Part shown: positions 57,301-64,000 of the stretch, piece after piece
Position numbering within the stretch: the first letter of the stretch is position 1
Layout of the letters: each line of letters opens with the position of its first letter
NCBI RefSeq assembly: GCF_004124325.1
Contig: NZ_QBDT01000001.1
Coordinates: 1,984,001 to 2,048,000, forward strand
Reading direction: 5' to 3'
Source: Streptomyces sp. L2
GTDB taxonomy: Bacteria > Actinomycetota > Actinomycetes > Streptomycetales > Streptomycetaceae
Length of the DNA: 64,000 bases
Position numbers and translations under genes: made by a program
The notes under the pieces: model-generated
What the model was told of the DNA's origin: nothing
The model's input: only the letters and a program-made list of their open reading frames with translations
Database searches by the model: none

Positions 57301-59574
57301 CTATTCGGCGGCCGGAAGCGCGGCGCGCGGCCGCTGCCAGCCGCGCGACCCCCGGGCCAGCAGCCACGCAGTCGTCTCGTCGGCCGGCATCGCCGCGGCG
57401 ACCAGCCAGCCCTGTACGGCGTCGCAGCCGAGGTCGCGCAGCCGCTCCCAGGTCTCGTCGTCCTCGACGCCCTCCGCTACGACGAGGAGGCCGAGCGAGT
57501 GGGCGAGGTCGACGGTGCAGCGCACGATCTCCGCGTCCTCGGTGTCCACGGCCAGCCGGGCCACGAAGGAGCGGTCGATCTTCAGCTCGCTGACGGGCAG
57601 CCGGCGCAGGTGCACCAGGGAGGAGTAGCCGGTGCCGAAGTCGTCGAGGGACATCTTCACGCCGTGCCCGGTCAGCCCGGCGAGGGTGTCCGCGGCCCGC
57701 TGCGGGTCCTCCAGCAGGACGTGCTCGGTGATCTCCAGCTGGAGCGCGCCCGCCGGGACGCCGTGCCGGGCCAGCCGGGCGGCGACGGACCCGGCGAAGC
57801 CCGGGGTGTGGACGTCGCGCGGGGAGACGTTGACCGCCACCGGCACCCGGAGCCCCTGCGCGCGCCAGCGGGCGACCTGCGCGAGGGCGGTGTCCAGCAC
57901 GTACTCCGTGAGGTGGGGCATCAGCCCGGAGGACTCGGCGATGGCGATGAACTCGTCCGGCGGGACCTTGCCGCGCTCGGGGTGCACCCAGCGGACCAGG
58001 GCCTCCAGTCCGGCGACCTGGCCGTCGAAGCGGACCTTCGGCTGGTAGTGCAGCTGCACCTCGCGCGCGTCGAGGGCACGGCGCAGATCTCCGAGCAGGC
58101 CGAGCCGGTCGGGGGTGTTGGAGTCCCGCTTGGACTCGTAGACCTCCACGCCGGTACGGCCCTTCTTCGCCTGGTACATCGCGACGTCGGCGCGGCGCAG
58201 CAGGCCCTCGGCGTCGAGCGCGTGGTCGGGGAAGACGGCGACGCCCGCGCTGGCCTCCAGGACGAGGGTGAGTCCGTCGAGGTCGAGCGGTGAGCTGAGC
58301 GCGGCGACGATGCCGCGGGCGACGCGGGTGGCGGAGGTGGTGGAGTCGGCGACGGGCAGTAAGACGGCGAACTCGTCGCCGCCGAGCCGGGCGGCCTCCG
58401 CTCCCCGTGGCAGCGCGAGGCGGAGCCGGTCGGCGATCTGGAGCAGCAGCCGGTCACCGGCGAGGTGACCGAGTGTGTCGTTGACCGATCGGAACCGGTC
58501 GAGGTCGATCAGCATGAGGGCGGCGCGGGCGTCGATGCGTTCGGCGTCGTCGAGGGCGGTCCAGATGCGTTCCTGGAGCCACTGCCGGTTGGGCAGTCCG
58601 GTCAGCGGGTCGCGCAGTTGCTCCTCGGCGCGGGCCCGGGCCATCCACAGGGTGGAGTCGAGGGCGATCAGCGGGATCGCGAACAGCGGCAGCAGGACGG
58701 GCCGGGCGATGGCGACGACGCAGACGAGGGGCGCGATGCCGAGCAGGGCGGCGGCGATCAGGCCCTGCCGGACGACGGCGGTGCGGGCCACGGTGGGCAG
58801 GCCGCCGCCGGGCGGGGCCTGGAGGTACCACAGCAGGCCGCGGCTGACGGCGAGGTAGGCGAGGGCGACGAGGACGAACTCGGGGGCGGTGGCGAGGGTC
58901 CAGGTGTGCGGGTGCCAGGGCTTCTCGACGGTCGGCACGCGGCCGAAGGCGCCGAGGACAAGGGCGCCGGCGCCGATGCCGAGGATGTCCACGGCGCCGT
59001 GCAGGACGCCCTGCCGCCAGCGGCGCCGGCGGGCGATGCCGACCAGGACGACGACGGTGAGGCTGACCAGTCCGGCGGCGACCCAGCCGTAGAGGAGCAG
59101 GACGGCGAGGGTGAGGGCGGCGCCGGAGCCGGTGCCGCCCCACCAGCGGGCGCGGCCGAGCAGCACGAGGTGGCCGACGATGATGCCGGTGAGCAGGGCC
59201 AGCGACCAGCCGGCGGTGCCGCACGGGAAGAGGGCGTGGTGGCCGGCGACGGCCCGGTAGAAGCCGGCACCGAGGGCGCACGCGGCGGCGGCGACGACCG
59301 CCGCGGGGAGCGCGGGCCGGGGCAGCCGCCGCTGCGGCCCGGCGCCCGGGCCGGTCAGGGAGGGCGGCGGTTCGATGGCGAGAGGGGCCAAGGAATGCGC
59401 TTGCGGCGCCTGGACGGGTATGGACGGGTTCCCGTCCGTGCCGGACGTGCCCGACGTCCCGGAGGTGCCGGTGCGCGTACTCGCGCGTGCCGTCCGCCGG
59501 CTTCCCCGCCACGCGCCGACGCGGCGGCGCGGGGGCAGCGAGGAGTCCAGGGCGGCGCTCTCGGTCGGTTCCAT
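57301..59574 (-). CDS. rmdB: Membrane GGDEF-EAL protein with both motifs intact (RmdB type)
   Basis: A 757-residue c-di-GMP protein. After a Ser/Thr/Gly-rich N-terminus (with GTSGTSGTSGT) come about eight transmembrane helices (to residue 300), then GGDEF with [12 protein letters not shown] and EAL with GLEALVRWVHPERG, DDFGTGYSSLVHLRRLPV and EGVEDDETWERL. Unlike the cdgC-type protein its EAL is complete, so phosphodiesterase activity is expected. Position beside ligA matches S. coelicolor SCO5495, RmdB. The ATG has GAGGG about six bases upstream. Confidence 0.85.
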   Translation of the reverse strand: MEPTESAALDSSLPPRRRVGAWRGSRRTARASTRTGTSGTSGTSGTDGNPSIPVQAPQAHSLAPLAIEPPPSLTGPGAGPQRRLPRPALPAAVVAAAACALGAGFYRAVAGHHALFPCGTAGWSLALLTGIIVGHLVLLGRARWWGGTGSGAALTLAVLLLYGWVAAGLVSLTVVVLVGIARRRRWRQGVLHGAVDILGIGAGALVLGAFGRVPTVEKPWHPHTWTLATAPEFVLVALAYLAVSRGLLWYLQAPPGGGLPTVARTAVVRQGLIAAALLGIAPLVCVVAIARPVLLPLFAIPLIALDSTLWMARARAEEQLRDPLTGLPNRQWLQERIWTALDDAERIDARAALMLIDLDRFRSVNDTLGHLAGDRLLLQIADRLRLALPRGAEAARLGGDEFAVLLPVADSTTSATRVARGIVAALSSPLDLDGLTLVLEASAGVAVFPDHALDAEGLLRRADVAMYQAKKGRTGVEVYESKRDSNTPDRLGLLGDLRRALDAREVQLHYQPKVRFDGQVAGLEALVRWVHPERGKVPPDEFIAIAESSGLMPHLTEYVLDTALAQVARWRAQGLRVPVAVNVSPRDVHTPGFAGSVAARLARHGVPAGALQLEITEHVLLEDPQRAADTLAGLTGHGVKMSLDDFGTGYSSLVHLRRLPVSELKIDRSFVARLAVDTEDAEIVRCTVDLAHSLGLLVVAEGVEDDETWERLRDLGCDAVQGWLVAAAMPADETTAWLLARGSRGWQRPRAALPAAE

Positions 59575-59834
59575 TCCCGTCCCTCTCACAGCCGGCGGTG
59601 CCCACGCCACGCGGCCCGATGCCCGACAACCATCAGCGGCTCCGCGTTGGAAAACCCTTCCCCGGGCCCTCGGCGGGCACGGGGAATGCCCCGACCGCAG
59701 CTGGGCACGGCAGGCGCACCCGACAACAGTAGGCCGCGGAACGCTGCCAGGGGCAGCGGTCGTCGACGGTTGCCCGAATGCGCCCGGGCCACCCGTATGC
59801 AACTGATATGCACCGATCGGGTGGCCTTCAACCG

Positions 59835-62045
<2,211 letters not shown>

Positions 62046-63053
62046 TTACTCAGGGTTGTCCGCGAGGGATCTCGCCGCCCGGACGCAGTGGGCGAGCACC
62101 TGGCGCGCGTAGGCGGGGGAAGCCCCCGCCAGACCGCACGCCGGGGTCACCGTGACCGCCTCGGCGAGCAGCCCCGGTTGCAGGCCCAGCCTGCGCCACA
62201 GCGTCCTGACACCCATGACGCTACCGGCAGGGTCTGACAATGGGCCGTCCGTGCCCGCCGCGACACCGGCGAACAGGCGGGTCCCGGCTTCCACGGCCTC
62301 GCCGATCGTGTCGTCGTCACGTTCGGTGAGGAGGGAGAAGTCGAAGGAGACGGCGGCGGCTCCGGAGCGGCGCAGCAGCGCGAAGGGGACGTCGGGGGCG
62401 CAGGAGTGCACGACGACGGGCCCGTCCCCGTGGGCCGCGATGACGTCCCGCAGGGTGGACTCGACGAGCTGGCGGTCGACGGCGCGGTGGGTGCGGTAGC
62501 CGCTGGCCGTGCGGACCTGGCCGCGCAGGACGGCGGTCAGGGAGGGCTCGTCGAGCTGGAGGACGAGCCGGGCGCCGGGGACGCGGCGGGCGACCTCGGC
62601 GAGGTGCTGGCGCAGGCCGTCGGTGAGGGAGGCGGCGAGGTCGCGGCAGGCTCCGGGGTCGGACAGAGCGGCCTCGCCGTTCCTCAGCTCCAGGGCGGCG
62701 GCGAGGGTCCAGGGGCCGACCGCCTGCACCTTGAGGTCGCCCTCGTAGCCCTGGGTGAACTCCTCCAGGGCGTCGAGGTCCTCCCCCAGCCAGGACCGGG
62801 CCCGCTTGGTGTCCCGGCCCGGCCGGTCGCCGATCCGCCAGCCGCTGGGCTCCACGCGCGCGTACAGCTCGACGAGCATCCCCGCCGTACGGCCGATCAT
62901 GTCGGCGCCCGGCCCGCGCGCGGGCAGCTCGGGGAGGTACGGAAAGTCCTCGAAGCTGCCGGTGACCGTCTTGGCCGCCTCCCGGGCGTCCCCGCCGGGC
63001 ATGGACCCCACCCCGGTGGCCCCCGGGAACCTGAACACGCTGTTTTCGCTCAC
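62046..63053 (-). CDS. MetE-like (core) methionine synthase family protein
   Basis: A 335-residue barrel resembling the C-terminal domain of cobalamin-independent methionine synthase. Zn ligands are seen in VVVHSCAPDVPF (His, Cys) and TPACGLAGASP (Cys). Proteins of this short type lack the N-terminal folate domain and may use another methyl donor; some are methionine synthases in their own right. It begins 15 bp upstream of ligA on the same strand and is probably co-transcribed with it. Confidence 0.8.
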   Translation of the reverse strand: MSENSVFRFPGATGVGSMPGGDAREAAKTVTGSFEDFPYLPELPARGPGADMIGRTAGMLVELYARVEPSGWRIGDRPGRDTKRARSWLGEDLDALEEFTQGYEGDLKVQAVGPWTLAAALELRNGEAALSDPGACRDLAASLTDGLRQHLAEVARRVPGARLVLQLDEPSLTAVLRGQVRTASGYRTHRAVDRQLVESTLRDVIAAHGDGPVVVHSCAPDVPFALLRRSGAAAVSFDFSLLTERDDDTIGEAVEAGTRLFAGVAAGTDGPLSDPAGSVMGVRTLWRRLGLQPGLLAEAVTVTPACGLAGASPAYARQVLAHCVRAARSLADNPE

Positions 63054-63099
63054 CCGGAAAGCCTACGGAACCACGGCCCCGCGGAACTCCCCGGCGGCA

Positions 63100-63789
63100 T
63101 CAGCGTCCCGGCCGGACCGTCAGGTCGTTGACCTCCGCGTCGGCCGGCAGGTCGATGGCCATCAGGATGGTGGTGGCCACCGACTCGGGGTCGATCCACT
63201 TCTCCGGGTCGTAGTCCTTGCCCTCCTGCTGGTGGACCTTGGCCTGCATGGGGCTGGCGGTGCGCCCGGGGTAGACGGAGGTGACGCGGACGCCGGCCGC
63301 GTGCTCCTCCTGGCGCAGGGCGTCGGCGAGCGCCTTGAGACCGTGCTTGGAGGCGGCGTACGCCGACCAGCCCGCGTGGGCGTTCAGGCCCGAACCGGAG
63401 TTGACGAACACGACGTGGCCGCGCGTCGCCCGCAGCTGCGGCAGGAAGTGCCGCGTCAGCTCGGCCGGCGCGATCAGGTTGACGTTGAGCTGGTGGCGCC
63501 AGGACTTCGGGGTCAGGTCGCCGACGCCGCCGAGGTCGACCACGCCGGCGATGTGCAGCAGGGAGTCCACGCGGTCCGGGAGCGTCTGGTGGGAGAACGC
63601 CCAGGACAGCCGGTCGGGTTCGTCGAGGTCGCCGACGAGGGTGCGCGCGCCGGGGAACTCGGCGGCCAGTTCCTTCGCCCGGCCCGCGTCGCGCGCGTGC
63701 AGAACGATATCGTCCCCGCGCGCGTGCAGGCGGCGGGCGACGGCCGCGCCGATGCCGGATCCGGCCCCGGTGATCACATGAGTAGCCAT
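63100..63789 (-). CDS. Short-chain dehydrogenase/reductase
   Basis: A 229-residue SDR: the cofactor motif TGAGSGIGAAVARRL, the Ser in VFVNSGSGL and YxxxK in AGWSAYAASKHGLKAL. The His in LLHIAGVV replaces the usual Asn of NNAG-like motifs. Reaction unknown. I chose ATG 63789 (MATHVITG); another at 63798 has no better ribosome-binding site. The LOG-family gene ends 16 bp upstream. Confidence 0.85.
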   Translation of the reverse strand: MATHVITGAGSGIGAAVARRLHARGDDIVLHARDAGRAKELAAEFPGARTLVGDLDEPDRLSWAFSHQTLPDRVDSLLHIAGVVDLGGVGDLTPKSWRHQLNVNLIAPAELTRHFLPQLRATRGHVVFVNSGSGLNAHAGWSAYAASKHGLKALADALRQEEHAAGVRVTSVYPGRTASPMQAKVHQQEGKDYDPEKWIDPESVATTILMAIDLPADAEVNDLTVRPGR

Positions 63790-63805
63790 GCCCGCCATGC
63801 TCGCA

Positions 63806-64000
63806 TCACCGGGTGCCGACGGACTCTTCCAGGTAGGCGAGCGCACCGACCGGCTCCTCGGCGAAGAACACCAGCTCGGCGAGGGGGCGCGGCAGGAAGC
63901 CCTCGTCCTCCATGCGCTGGAACTGCTGGCGCAGGCCGTCGTAGAAGCCTGCCGTGTTCAGGAGGACCACGGGCTTCTCGGTCCGCCGGTGCTTCTTCAG
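63806..64000 (-). CDS. C-terminal part of a LOG-family (TIGR00730) protein, cut by window end
   Basis: The 64 residues seen include EKPVVLLNTAGFYDGLRQQF and GFLPRPLAELVFF, the C-terminal portion of LOG/TIGR00730 Rossmann proteins, most of which are cytokinin riboside 5'-monophosphate phosphoribohydrolases once called lysine decarboxylases. The active-site PGGxGTxxE motif would lie beyond the window, so activity cannot be confirmed. The SDR gene follows on the same strand. Confidence 0.75.
   Translation of the reverse strand: MKKHRRTEKPVVLLNTAGFYDGLRQQFQRMEDEGFLPRPLAELVFFAEEPVGALAYLEESVGTR

Noticed and set aside
59420..59480. Repeat GTSGTSGTSGT coding for Gly-Thr-Ser in the rmdB-type gene
   Set aside because: An ordinary low-complexity linker in an N-terminal cytoplasmic tail, not a mobile repeat.

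Overview
The window is chromosomal DNA from a Streptomyces-like actinomycete. Support: about 70% G+C, strong GC bias at third codon positions, GTG starts, twin-arginine and lipoprotein exports, a conservon, and a gene order that matches what I recall of the Streptomyces coelicolor core around SCO5541 down to SCO5494, read in reverse. It is mostly core chromosome. I see no integrase, transposase, phage gene, CRISPR array or tRNA.

Layout. 1-940: end of a conservon (DUF742 protein and GTPase). 1140-2954: accB-accE, acyl-CoA carboxylase beta and epsilon. 3.1-6.7 kb: secreted polysaccharide lyase (PL8) with a small M15-like secreted protein, then a YceI protein. 6.8-8.9 kb: MscL with a zinc ribbon, a small helix-hairpin-helix-like protein, a glycine-rich membrane protein. 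9-14 kb: divergent secreted glycosidases GH3 and GH30. 14.1-16.4 kb: GPP34 protein and cimA. 16.9-22.7 kb: an accessory nitrogen cluster (TetR regulator, agmatine deiminase, divergent urease alpha, urease gamma-beta fusion) facing an NCS1 permease. 22.7-25.5 kb: ilvE, leuB and a 43-aa gene. 25.8-30 kb: proline catabolism (putB-pruA) with a divergent PucR-type regulator. 30-33.2 kb: two decayed regulatory genes, NUDIX hydrolase, and a TetR/MFS divergent pair. 33.3-38.9 kb: serA, ilvC, ilvN, ilvB with a leader peptide and attenuator. 38.9-46.4 kb: a membrane GGDEF/EAL protein (cdgC type), hydroxyacid dehydrogenase, aldo/keto reductase, PQQ-type sugar dehydrogenase and two small genes. 46.5-53.5 kb: a large LuxR/ATPase regulator with an operator array, a GNAT, an MmpL exporter and a small membrane protein. 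53.6-57.1 kb: gatC-gatA-small membrane protein-gatB. 57.3-64 kb: a second GGDEF/EAL protein (rmdB type), ligA, a MetE-like protein, an SDR and the end of a LOG-family gene.

How the genes work together. Branched-chain amino acid synthesis dominates: cimA, ilvB, ilvN, ilvC, ilvE and leuB lie within 24 kb. ilvB has a 13-codon leader peptide (Ile-Leu-Val-Leu, largely in rare codons) and a strong attenuator-like hairpin. cimA and ilvE have weaker candidate leaders. serA supplies serine; putB/pruA degrade proline to glutamate. The urease-like/agmatine deiminase/permease cluster probably takes up and deaminates a nitrogen compound under a TetR repressor whose likely operator lies between ureAB and the permease. 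Two cyclic-di-GMP proteins flank the central region: one has lost its EAL motif, the other keeps both motifs.

Two families of short interspersed GC-rich repeats are scattered through the window. One copy lies in frame inside the agmatine deiminase gene, another encodes the permease C-terminus, and two copies sit inside a composite inverted repeat between leuB and ilvE. Other signals of interest are three palindromic decamers spaced exactly 21 bp apart upstream of the LuxR/ATPase gene, and a pair of decayed regulatory genes near 30.2 kb.
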